Shown: positions 26,430 through 33,763 of the stretch, one piece after another
Position numbering within the stretch: position 1 is the first letter of the stretch
Layout: each line of letters begins with the position of its first letter
Assembly: GCA_003482455.1 (NCBI GenBank)
Contig: DMYW01000037.1
Span: forward strand, 25,890-89,889
Length of the DNA stretch: 64,000 nt
Reading direction: 5' to 3'
DNA from: Rheinheimera sp.
GTDB lineage: Bacteria; Pseudomonadota; Gammaproteobacteria; Enterobacterales; Alteromonadaceae
The notes under the pieces: model-generated
Told to the model about the DNA's origin: nothing
Databases searched by the model: none
What the model saw: only the letters and a program-made list of their open reading frames with translations
Translations under genes and position numbers: made by a program

Positions 26430-26485
26430 GGCGGGCAAATCTGAACAAGTGATCTGGCTAATCTACCACAAAAAGAAAAAATGCG

Positions 26486-26514
26486 TTGTTTGAAGTCGCG
26501 TTTGCGACTAAAAT
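26486..26514 (+). promoter_or_regulatory. guaB promoter with internal dyad
   Basis: The -35 TTGTTT (26486-26491) and -10 TAAAAT (26509-26514) are 17 bp apart. The spacer contains the palindrome GTCGCGTTTGCGAC (26495-26508), whose other strand reads CGCAAACG, a PurR-like half-site. Repression by a purine regulator at this place is possible but not shown. Confidence 0.65.
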
Positions 26515-26563
26515 AGCGCCGCAACATTCCCCGATTTTTAACCTTCACAGCGAGATTGTTGCA

Positions 26564-28033
26564 ATGCTCAGGATTGTCAAAGAAGCCATCACGTTCGACG
26601 ATGTCTTATTAGTGCCAGCGCACTCCACGGTACTTCCTCACACCGCAGACTTGCGGACTCAATTGACCAGCAAAATCACGCTGAATATTCCGATGGTCTC
26701 TGCGTCGATGGACACAGTCACCGAAGCGCGTTTAGCCATTGCGTTAGCGCAAGAAGGTGGTTTGGGCTTTATTCACAAGAATATGACGATCGAAGAGCAA
26801 GCCGCTCAAGTTCGTAAAGTGAAAAAATACGAAAGTGGTGTGGTGTCAGACCCAGTCACAGTTCGCCCAGAACAAACCATCCGCGAAGTGCAACAGTTAG
26901 CCCAGCAACACGGTTTCTCCGGTTTCCCAGTGGTTGATGCCGAGCAAAACTTAGTTGGTATCGTGACTGGCCGCGACTTAAACGTTGAATCGAACCCGCA
27001 AGCGGCGGTTTCGTCCGTGATGACGCCACGCGAGCGTTTAGTAACAGTCAATGAATCTGCCCCACGTGCTGACGCGCAGCAGTTAATGCACAAGCACCGC
27101 ATTGAAAAAGTGTTAGTGGTTGATGACGCGTTCAAATTAAAGGGCCTTATCACAGTTCGTGACTACTACAAAGCCATCAGCAAACCAAACGCCTGTAAAG
27201 ACGAATTCGGTCGTCTGCGCGTCGGTGCAGCAGTCGGCGTAGGCCCAGGCACTGACGAGCGTATCGCGGCGTTGGTCGAAGCAGGCGTGGATATCCTGTT
27301 GATTGACACCTCACACGGTCACTCCCAAGGTGTAATTGACCGCGTCAAACAAACCCGCGCTTTATACCCAGATTTACAAATCGTCGCTGGTAACGTTGCC
27401 ACCACCGAAGGTGCGCGTGCCCTTGCAGAAGCCGGTGCCAATGCCGTGAAAGTGGGTATCGGCCCAGGTTCTATTTGTACCACCCGTATCGTGACGGGTT
27501 GTGGTGTACCGCAAATTTCTGCCATTGCCGATGCGGTGGAAGGCGTCAAAGGCATGGACGTGTGCATCATCGCTGATGGTGGTATTCGTTTCTCCGGCGA
27601 TATTTCAAAAGCTATCGTTGCAGGCGCGCATTGCGTGATGGTGGGTTCTATGTTCGCTGGTACCGAAGAAGCACCAGGTGAAGTGGAACTGTACCAAGGC
27701 CGCTACTACAAATCGTACCGTGGTATGGGCTCGTTGGGTGCGATGGCGCAACGTAACGGCTCATCAGATCGGTATTTCCAAGGCAGCAACAACGCGGAAA
27801 AATTGGTGCCAGAAGGTATCGAAGGCCGCGTGGCGTACAAAGGCCCGATGGAAAACATCATCCATCAACAAATGGGTGGCCTGCGCTCGGCGATGGGCTT
27901 AACCGGTTGCCCAACTATTGCCGAAATGCGCGTCAAGCCAGTGTTTGTCAAAGTGACTGCCGCTGGTATGGGTGAATCACACGTGCACGACGTGCAAATC
28001 ACCAAAGAAGCGCCAAACTACCGAGTAGGCTAA
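26564..28033 (+). CDS. guaB: Inosine-5'-monophosphate dehydrogenase
   Basis: Oxidises IMP to XMP, the committed step to GMP. The product is 489 residues: TIM barrel interrupted by a tandem CBS module (about 93-205), the catalytic-loop cysteine in GPGSICTTRIVTGCG, and the Gly-rich phosphate site. The frame is open upstream to 26486, but that would run through the promoter; the ATG at 26564 gives MLRIVKEAITFDDVLLVPAHS, as in the family. guaA follows after 79 bp. Confidence 0.98.
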   Translation: MLRIVKEAITFDDVLLVPAHSTVLPHTADLRTQLTSKITLNIPMVSASMDTVTEARLAIALAQEGGLGFIHKNMTIEEQAAQVRKVKKYESGVVSDPVTVRPEQTIREVQQLAQQHGFSGFPVVDAEQNLVGIVTGRDLNVESNPQAAVSSVMTPRERLVTVNESAPRADAQQLMHKHRIEKVLVVDDAFKLKGLITVRDYYKAISKPNACKDEFGRLRVGAAVGVGPGTDERIAALVEAGVDILLIDTSHGHSQGVIDRVKQTRALYPDLQIVAGNVATTEGARALAEAGANAVKVGIGPGSICTTRIVTGCGVPQISAIADAVEGVKGMDVCIIADGGIRFSGDISKAIVAGAHCVMVGSMFAGTEEAPGEVELYQGRYYKSYRGMGSLGAMAQRNGSSDRYFQGSNNAEKLVPEGIEGRVAYKGPMENIIHQQMGGLRSAMGLTGCPTIAEMRVKPVFVKVTAAGMGESHVHDVQITKEAPNYRVG

Positions 28034-28041
28034 TTGGTTGT

Positions 28042-28073
28042 CAGCGCCGGACCTAAGTCCGGCGCTGTGTTTT
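28042..28073 (+). terminator. Hairpin between guaB and guaA
   Basis: Stem CAGCGCCGGAC/GTCCGGCGCTG with a CTAA loop, then TGTTTT. It may be a partial terminator that lowers guaA relative to guaB, or protect the guaB transcript. Confidence 0.65.
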
Positions 28074-28112
28074 CGCGACAGATTTCTTTTTTTAAGTGGA
28101 ACTAGCACTGAT

Positions 28113-29690
28113 ATGAGCAAAAACATTCATTTCCACCGCATTCTGATCCTTGACTTCGGCTCGCAATACACGCAGCTGATCGCGCGTCGCGTGCGGGAAA
28201 TTGGCGTGTATTGTGAATTGTGGGCGTGGGATGTCACCGCCGAGCAAATCGCTGAATTCAATCCAACCGGGATTATTTTATCCGGTGGCCCAGAAAGCGT
28301 TACCGAAGCCGGTTCGCCACGTGCGCCAAGTTATGTGTTTGAAGCCAACGTGCCGGTGTTGGGCATTTGTTACGGCATGCAGACCATGGCCGAGCAGTTA
28401 GGCGGTAAAGTCGCAAGCTCCGAGCAACGTGAGTTTGGTTACGCCCAAGTCGATATCGTCGAAACTAGCGCGTTACTTAAAGGCATCGAAGACCATATCA
28501 CAGAGCAAGGTGTTGGCCAGCTCGATGTATGGATGAGCCACGGCGATAAAGTGGTACAAATTCCGGAAGGGTTTGTGACTACCGCGCGTACCAGCACCTG
28601 CCCACACGCGGCGATGGCCAACGAAGCCAAACAATTCTACGGCGTGCAGTTCCACCCGGAAGTCACACACACCCGCCAAGGCCAACGCCTGCTCGAGCAG
28701 TTCGTCGTTGATATTTGTGGCTGTGAAAAACTGTGGACGCCTGCGACCATCATCGATGACGCGGTAGCAACCATTAAAAAACAAGTCGGCGATGACCAAG
28801 TCATTTTAGGCCTGTCCGGTGGTGTCGATTCGTCCGTCACGGCCATGTTGTTGCACCGCGCTATTGGTAAAAACCTGACCTGCGTGTTTGTCGACAACGG
28901 TTTGCTTCGCTTAAACGAAGCACAACAAGTGATGGAAATGTTCGGCGATCATTTTGGCTTGAACATTGTGCACGTCAACGCCGAAGAGCGGTTCTTAAGC
29001 GCGCTGCATGGCGTCGCTGATCCAGAAGCGAAACGTAAAATCATCGGCCGTGTGTTTGTCGAAGTGTTCGATGAAGAATCGAAAAAACTGGCCAACGCCA
29101 AATGGTTAGCGCAAGGCACCATTTACCCAGACGTGATTGAATCGGCGGCGTCCAAAACCGGCAAAGCCCACGTGATCAAGTCGCACCATAACGTCGGTGG
29201 CTTGCCAGCTGACATGAAGATGGGCTTAGTGGAGCCACTGCGCGAACTGTTTAAAGACGAAGTGCGCAAAGTGGGTTTAGCGCTGGGCTTACCGTACGAC
29301 ATGTTGTACCGCCATCCGTTCCCAGGCCCAGGTTTGGGTGTGCGGGTGCTGGGCGAAGTGAAAAAAGAATACTGCGACTTGTTGCGCCGCGCCGATGCGA
29401 TTTTTATCGAAGAGCTGCGTAATAGCGGTTGGTACGACCAAGTCAGCCAAGCCTTCACTGTATTCCTGCCGGTAAAATCGGTCGGCGTGATGGGCGATGG
29501 CCGCAAGTACGATTGGGTGGTGTCGCTGCGCGCGGTGCAAACCATCGACTTTATGACGGCGCATTGGGCGCACCTGCCGTACGAGCTGCTGGGTCATGTG
29601 TCGAACCGTATCATCAACGAAGTCAACGGCATCAGCCGTGTCGTCTACGATGTGTCGGGTAAACCACCAGCGACCATTGAGTGGGAGTAA
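28113..29690 (+). CDS. guaA: GMP synthase (glutamine-hydrolysing)
   Basis: Converts XMP to GMP with glutamine. The product is 525 residues, equal to E. coli GuaA: class I amidotransferase domain (1-200; nucleophile in VLGICYGMQ, HPEV His/Glu), the ATP pyrophosphatase P-loop LSGGVDSSV, and the C-terminal dimerisation domain ending GKPPATIEWE. The frame is open upstream to 28038, but the ATG at 28113 is the family start. Closed by a strong terminator. Confidence 0.98.
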   Translation: MSKNIHFHRILILDFGSQYTQLIARRVREIGVYCELWAWDVTAEQIAEFNPTGIILSGGPESVTEAGSPRAPSYVFEANVPVLGICYGMQTMAEQLGGKVASSEQREFGYAQVDIVETSALLKGIEDHITEQGVGQLDVWMSHGDKVVQIPEGFVTTARTSTCPHAAMANEAKQFYGVQFHPEVTHTRQGQRLLEQFVVDICGCEKLWTPATIIDDAVATIKKQVGDDQVILGLSGGVDSSVTAMLLHRAIGKNLTCVFVDNGLLRLNEAQQVMEMFGDHFGLNIVHVNAEERFLSALHGVADPEAKRKIIGRVFVEVFDEESKKLANAKWLAQGTIYPDVIESAASKTGKAHVIKSHHNVGGLPADMKMGLVEPLRELFKDEVRKVGLALGLPYDMLYRHPFPGPGLGVRVLGEVKKEYCDLLRRADAIFIEELRNSGWYDQVSQAFTVFLPVKSVGVMGDGRKYDWVVSLRAVQTIDFMTAHWAHLPYELLGHVSNRIINEVNGISRVVYDVSGKPPATIEWE

Positions 29691-29704
29691 GGTATACGCC
29701 AGAT

Positions 29705-29735
29705 AAAAAACGGGACTTAGGTCCCGTTTTTTGTG
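29705..29735 (+). terminator. Terminator after guaA
   Basis: Stem AAAAAACGGGAC/GTCCCGTTTTTT with a TTAG loop and a T run. It isolates the cassette that follows from gua transcription. Confidence 0.93.
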
Positions 29736-29953
29736 GGCTCGTGCTGGCCACTTTGTCCGGAATTTCGTCGGAAATCTCGTCGGCAATAGCATCGGTGATG
29801 TCAGCGAAAGTAAGCTGATGAAACAGCCATGTAGACTTGTGTTTACCTGTTGTTAAATGTGAAAAGTTGTCGCAGTTTCTGCTGTTTTATTGGGCGATCA
29901 TCAAGTACATTTGCACTCTGGAAGGATTCCAAAAACTATTAGGTGTAATCGCT

Positions 29954-30505
29954 ATGCAACAACAACCCAATGAAGTTACTGAAAGCCGCCGTAAGTTCCT
30001 GTTAAAGGGGACTGCCGGTCTTGTGATCGCCAGCTTGCCAGCACGCTCTGTTTGGGCGAGTGGCGGTGGAGTTGCGCAATCTATTATTGCATCAGGGCAC
30101 AGTTCTGACTTCGCGGGCGGTACGCCGATCAAATTGTTATCGCCAGGCTACTGGAAAACCCACCAAACGACGGAGCACACCACCAAGTTCAAAGATATTT
30201 TTGGTGGCAAAGCGTTTTCAACCACGGGCGGTGCAACCATGGATGATAACGTAAGCTTTGGGCAGATTTTAACCACCAAAGGCAGCACGTATAAGGGTGT
30301 CTCTACCGTTAATTTTCACTTGGTTGCTATGTATTTGAACGCCAAATATTCAGGACAGTTCGGGCTGAATTTCCCGGTATTTGGTGCTGGTAAACCGTTT
30401 ACGTCGTTAAGTGCGTTTGCGTCTTACTTGTATACCAAAGCCTTATTGAATCCAAGTGGCGTTGGCACTGAGCTAAAAAGTTTAATCACGAATTATCACG
30501 TCTAA
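29954..30505 (+). CDS. Tat-exported SPGYWKTH protein, first gene of the HprK-related kinase cassette
   Basis: Protein of 183 residues of unknown function. The N-terminus has a twin-arginine signal (SRRKFLLKG at 11-19, hydrophobic stretch to about 29, possible cleavage after SVWA near 35). The mature part has no cysteine. It contains SPGYWKTH (63-70), a pattern I know from secreted bacterial and fungal proteins as SPGYWKNH without known function, then FHLVAMYLNAKYSG (121-134). The ATG at 29954 has AGGTG 8 bp upstream; the frame is open to 29837, but the longer form would bury the Tat signal. The stop overlaps the next ATG (TAATG). It is the best candidate substrate of the enzymes downstream, by position only. 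Confidence 0.75.
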   Translation: MQQQPNEVTESRRKFLLKGTAGLVIASLPARSVWASGGGVAQSIIASGHSSDFAGGTPIKLLSPGYWKTHQTTEHTTKFKDIFGGKAFSTTGGATMDDNVSFGQILTTKGSTYKGVSTVNFHLVAMYLNAKYSGQFGLNFPVFGAGKPFTSLSAFASYLYTKALLNPSGVGTELKSLITNYHV

Positions 30506-30717
30506 TGGTCGCTGAGCGCTTCGAGCTCAAACCGACCGTACTAGCCCATGAATTCAACGATGGTTCTGGGCTAGTATTGTTTGAACGTCGCAGTGGCACC
30601 GCACTTGCGCTAGCCATGCCACTCGCTGAGCTACACACCTTATTGCAATCTCCTGATCAAGAGCTCTGGCTTGAGCTCTATAGCCACCTTGCTGACTATT
30701 GTCAGCCGCGTCCTTAA
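30505..30717 (+). CDS. PqqD-like peptide chaperone
   Basis: Small protein of 70 residues with the PqqD-type pattern: short beta strands around SGLVLFERRSGTALAL followed by helices. PqqD-fold proteins bind leader peptides and present them to modifying enzymes in ribosomally made peptide pathways. NCBI uses the name 'HPr-rel-A system PqqD family peptide chaperone' for such proteins beside HprK-related kinase A (from memory). It shares one base with the stop of the Tat protein and lies 10 bp before the kinase, so the three are almost certainly translated from one message. Confidence 0.72.
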   Translation: MVAERFELKPTVLAHEFNDGSGLVLFERRSGTALALAMPLAELHTLLQSPDQELWLELYSHLADYCQPRP

Positions 30718-30727
30718 TGTGAGCACT

Positions 30728-31585
30728 ATGCCTGTGCAACTCTCACTGCCGCCGTTTTGTTTTTCGATCGACACCGCCAATTCTTTGGTGAGCGAGAATC
30801 TGCGGCGCTTATATCCGGTCGAAGCTTTTACGCAAGCGGCGTTGGTTGATTACCATTTGCAGCTGTTACCCGGCGTCGGCATCCACCGCTTTTACCACCA
30901 ACAAGCGCGTTTTTTATGTGATGGTCGCGAGCCGTTCACACCTTTGCCTGCGGCTCACGGCTATGCCATGTTGGAATGGGGCATGAACTGGGCGATCGCC
31001 AGCCAAGAGTTCAGTCATGTTATCGTCCACGCAGGCGTGTTGGCTTTTGGCGATCACGCCGTGATGTTTCCAGCCCCGCCTGGTTCTGGCAAAAGTACGC
31101 TGACCTTGTGGCTCGCTTTTCATGGCTGGCGGTTATTGTCCGATGAGATGGGCTTGTTGGTGCCGAACTCCTTGGACGTGTTGCCGTTTGTGCGACCCAT
31201 TTGTTTAAAAAATCGCTCCATTGAGTTAGCCAAACAATGGTTGCCTGACGCTGTCTATTCGACCATTTGCCATGACACTCACAAAGGCGATGTGATCCAT
31301 GTATCACCGCCAGAGCTCAGTTGGCAGCATAAAACGCGCCCCGCACAGTTGCGGGCGATTGTATTTCCAAAGTATCAAGCCGGTTCGGCGCTGCAAATCA
31401 CTAAGCTCAATCAAGCGCAAGCCTTTATGGAACTGGCGAATAATGCGTTTAACATGAGCTTGCTGGGGCAACTCGGCTTTGACAGTGCCTTGTTGCTGGT
31501 CGAGCAATTACCGGTGTATCAAATTCAGTATGCGGATTTGAGCGAGGTAACGCAGTTTTTGCATGAGGTGCTCGATGCAATTTGA
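30728..31585 (+). CDS. HprK-related kinase A
   Basis: P-loop protein of 285 residues related to HPr kinase/phosphorylase. The Walker A motif APPGSGKSTLTLW lies near residue 117 and is followed by WRLLSDEMGLL, the position of the acidic pair in HprK. Unlike HprK of Gram-positive bacteria it is not next to a PTS gene, and the N-terminal region is different. Relatives in lasso-peptide clusters phosphorylate a peptide. The ATG at 30728 fits the spacing after the PqqD-like gene; the open frame from 30671 would overlap that gene. Its 3' end overlaps the next start by 11 bases. Confidence 0.8.
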   Translation: MPVQLSLPPFCFSIDTANSLVSENLRRLYPVEAFTQAALVDYHLQLLPGVGIHRFYHQQARFLCDGREPFTPLPAAHGYAMLEWGMNWAIASQEFSHVIVHAGVLAFGDHAVMFPAPPGSGKSTLTLWLAFHGWRLLSDEMGLLVPNSLDVLPFVRPICLKNRSIELAKQWLPDAVYSTICHDTHKGDVIHVSPPELSWQHKTRPAQLRAIVFPKYQAGSALQITKLNQAQAFMELANNAFNMSLLGQLGFDSALLLVEQLPVYQIQYADLSEVTQFLHEVLDAI

Positions 31586-32663
31586 CGCCAATTGGCTACA
31601 AGATTGCTGGGATTCGCGGCAATTTCCTCAGCTAACCGCCGAGCAATGGGCTTGGCTGATCCCGCGATTACGCCGAGAACAAATGCTGGCACGCCTCGCT
31701 TTGCGTTGTCAGCTGCTGGAAACGCCCGATCTGCCCGACTACGCGCGGCGGCATATTCAAAACGCGTGTCGTTTGGCGCATAAACAACAGATGCAAGTTG
31801 AATGCGAAGCCGAGCTGTTACAGCAGCTGCTGGCTGATTTGCCGTATTGTGTTTTTCTCAAAGGCGCCGCTTATTCATTGATGTCAGGGGCATTGGGACA
31901 AGGTCGCCTCTACAGCGACATCGATATTCTGGTCCCCCAGGCGCAGCTGACGGCGACCGAACAAGCGTTGTGCCTGCACGGTTTTATCCCCGATGACATA
32001 GACCCGTATGATGACCGCTATTACCGGCGCTGGAGTCATGAAATTCCGCCGCTGCGTCACGCCAATCGCGGGACTGTGTTAGATGTGCACCATCAAATCA
32101 TTCCGCCGATCAGTGGCCGGGCGCCAGACTTAACCCGCCTGTTGCAGAATGTTCGGCAAACCGAGCAGGGATTTACCGTGTTAAGCCCTGAAGCCATGTT
32201 TTTGCACAGCGCCATCCATTTATTTTGCAATGAAGAAATCAAGCACGGTTGGCGCGATATCTTGGATTTGTGCTTGATGTTCGAGCATCCAAGCCAAGCG
32301 CCAGCACCAGAGAAACTGCTGGCGTTGGCAACTGACACTGGATTTTCGTTGGAACTGGCTTTGGCGCTGCGCTGCGTGACCGAGTTGACGAAGCTTGCGT
32401 TACCCGAGGCGTTAAACGATTGGCTGGATATGCAGCCGACGCGGCCGGTACTTAGTTGGTGTTTCCGACAGGTGTTACAACCGAAGTTACAGCAACGCTG
32501 GCAAGTTTCGCTGGCAAGCTTTGCCCTGACGCTGCGTGGTCATTGGTTAAAAATGCCGTTGGCTATTTTGCTCAAGCACACGTTGTACAAACTATGGCGC
32601 GGCGGCGCCGCGGCGTTGATTGGCGATGCTGCGCTAAAAGCCAAAAAGCAGCAGTCGAATTAA
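31575..32663 (+). CDS. Nucleotidyltransferase family protein (NTP_transf_5 type)
   Basis: Protein of 362 residues. The core FLKGAAYSLMSGALGQGR followed by LYSDIDILVPQ (about 98-127) is the nucleotidyltransferase signature with the D-x-D metal pair; a helical C-terminal half follows. Members of this family occur with HprK-like kinases and PqqD proteins in lasso-peptide and related clusters, where they are thought to add a nucleotide or related group. The start at 31575 (MQFDANWLQDCW) overlaps the kinase gene. The stop overlaps by 3-4 bases the stop of the convergent PspB-like gene, marking the 3' end of the cassette. Confidence 0.8.
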   Translation: MQFDANWLQDCWDSRQFPQLTAEQWAWLIPRLRREQMLARLALRCQLLETPDLPDYARRHIQNACRLAHKQQMQVECEAELLQQLLADLPYCVFLKGAAYSLMSGALGQGRLYSDIDILVPQAQLTATEQALCLHGFIPDDIDPYDDRYYRRWSHEIPPLRHANRGTVLDVHHQIIPPISGRAPDLTRLLQNVRQTEQGFTVLSPEAMFLHSAIHLFCNEEIKHGWRDILDLCLMFEHPSQAPAPEKLLALATDTGFSLELALALRCVTELTKLALPEALNDWLDMQPTRPVLSWCFRQVLQPKLQQRWQVSLASFALTLRGHWLKMPLAILLKHTLYKLWRGGAAALIGDAALKAKKQQSN

Positions 32664-32878
32664 AGCCGTTCAATATCTCGTTTGAGCTGGTAGCCGGGGT
32701 CTGTAACAATTGCTTCAAGCGCTGCCACGCGTTGTTTTAACGCCTGAACTTCCTGTTGCAGACGGTCTGATTCGGCAGCACTGGCGCCTTGGCTGCTTTT
32801 AAAGCGGAAATAATGTTTGGCGATCAAAAAGCTAAATGTGGCGATAATGGCAACAACGGGAACTACAAACTCGTTCAT
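32660..32878 (-). CDS. PspB-like small membrane protein
   Basis: Protein of 72 residues: one membrane helix (about 5-20, VVPVVAIIATFSFLIA), then a coiled coil (about 38-58, DRLQQEVQALKQRVAALEAIV). Layout and C-terminal RVAALEAI resemble phage shock protein B, but no pspA or pspC is nearby, so it may be a lone relative. Good AAGGAG ribosome site 9 bp upstream of the ATG. Divergent from tadA. Confidence 0.6.
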   Translation of the reverse strand: MNEFVVPVVAIIATFSFLIAKHYFRFKSSQGASAAESDRLQQEVQALKQRVAALEAIVTDPGYQLKRDIERL

Positions 32879-32999
32879 GATAAACTCCTTGGCAAATCAG
32901 CATGCCTCGATAATGACTGATCCAGCGACGTGCGGCAATTAGTCGAACTTCTGCTAATTGTTTCATCATGTAAACATGGCCTTTATGTAATTCAACCTT

Positions 33000-33542
33000 A
33001 TGCAAAAACCAGATCCGATCGCCGATGAATTCTATATGCGACGCGCCCTTGAATTAGCAACACACGCCGAGCAATGCGGCGAAATACCGGTGGGGGCTGT
33101 GTTGGTGCAGGAAGGGCAAATCATCGCCGAAGGATTTAATCAGTCTATTATGCTGCATGATCCGACGGCGCATGCTGAAATTGCCGTGCTGCGTGCGGCA
33201 GGTAAGCAACTGCAAAACTATCGCTTAATCAACAGTACCTTGTACGTCACTCTAGAGCCATGTGCGATGTGCGCCGCGGCCATGGTGCATGCCCGAGTGA
33301 CTCGATTGGTGTTTGGGGCTCGCGATGCCAAAACCGGTGCTTGTGGTTCGGTGCACAATTTAGTGCAAGATCTAACAGCTAATCATCAGCTTGAGGTGCA
33401 GCCGGGCGTGCTGGCGGATGAGTGCTCAGCCCAACTGTCGGAGTTTTTCCGGCGCCGCCGGCAGGAACACAAAGCCAGAAAACAAGCAGAGAAAGCGGCC
33501 GCCGCGACGGTCGGAGCGGTTACGCCGAAGGTGCAGGACTAA
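33000..33542 (+). CDS. tadA: tRNA(adenine-34) deaminase TadA
   Basis: Makes inosine at the wobble position of tRNA-Arg(ACG). The product is 180 residues (E. coli 167). Zinc and proton-shuttle residues: H58 and E60 in TAHAEIA, C88 and C91 in LEPCAMC. The C-terminal tail is basic then Ala-rich (RRRRQEHKARKQAEKAAAA), longer than usual. The last 23 bases overlap a small convergent gene on the other strand. Confidence 0.96.
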   Translation: MQKPDPIADEFYMRRALELATHAEQCGEIPVGAVLVQEGQIIAEGFNQSIMLHDPTAHAEIAVLRAAGKQLQNYRLINSTLYVTLEPCAMCAAAMVHARVTRLVFGARDAKTGACGSVHNLVQDLTANHQLEVQPGVLADECSAQLSEFFRRRRQEHKARKQAEKAAAATVGAVTPKVQD

Positions 33543-33699
33543 CTGTGGCTGTGTCGGTTGACTCTTGTTGCACGAAATAACTGCGGCCACGACGGTACAA
33601 TTTAAACGCACTTAAACTACGTTTGACACGGCGGCGAAAAGCGCCAACGTTCATTAAACGACGTTTTTTCATCACTCTTGGTTTTTTGCGTTTCAGCAT
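33520..33699 (-). CDS. Small, very basic protein (59 residues), unrecognised
   Basis: I found this frame by reading the minus strand between tadA and mltF. It encodes 59 residues: a Lys/Arg-rich first two-thirds (MLKRKKPRVMKKRRLMNVGA, then FRRRVKRSL and KLYRRGRSYFV) and a neutral tail ending SPAPSA. It has its own good promoter (33728-33756) with a GC-rich start region (GGGCGCG) as seen in growth-controlled genes, and AAAGAG upstream of the ATG. Internal ATGs at codons 10 and 16 are alternative starts. The charge suggests RNA or ribosome association, but I recognise no family. The 3' end overlaps tadA by 23 bases. Confidence 0.6.
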   Translation of the reverse strand: MLKRKKPRVMKKRRLMNVGAFRRRVKRSLSAFKLYRRGRSYFVQQESTDTATVSPAPSA

Positions 33700-33727
33700 A
33701 ACGAGCTCTTTCTAGAAAATCGCGCCC

Positions 33728-33756
33728 ACTATACAAAGCAAAGTTCAGTGTCGCAA
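33728..33756 (-). promoter_or_regulatory. Promoter of the 59-residue basic protein gene
   Basis: On the minus strand, -35 TTGCGA (33751-33756) and -10 TATAGT (33728-33733) are exactly 17 bp apart, and GGGCGCG follows the -10. The leader would be about 20 nt. It lies between the mltF stop and the small gene, so the small gene does not depend on mltF transcription. Confidence 0.7.
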
Positions 33757-33763
33757 GCTGATG

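Noticed and set aside
29954..32663. Complete lasso-peptide cluster
   Set aside because: No cyclase, no B1/B2 protease pair and no lasso-type precursor; only the tailoring-type genes are present.
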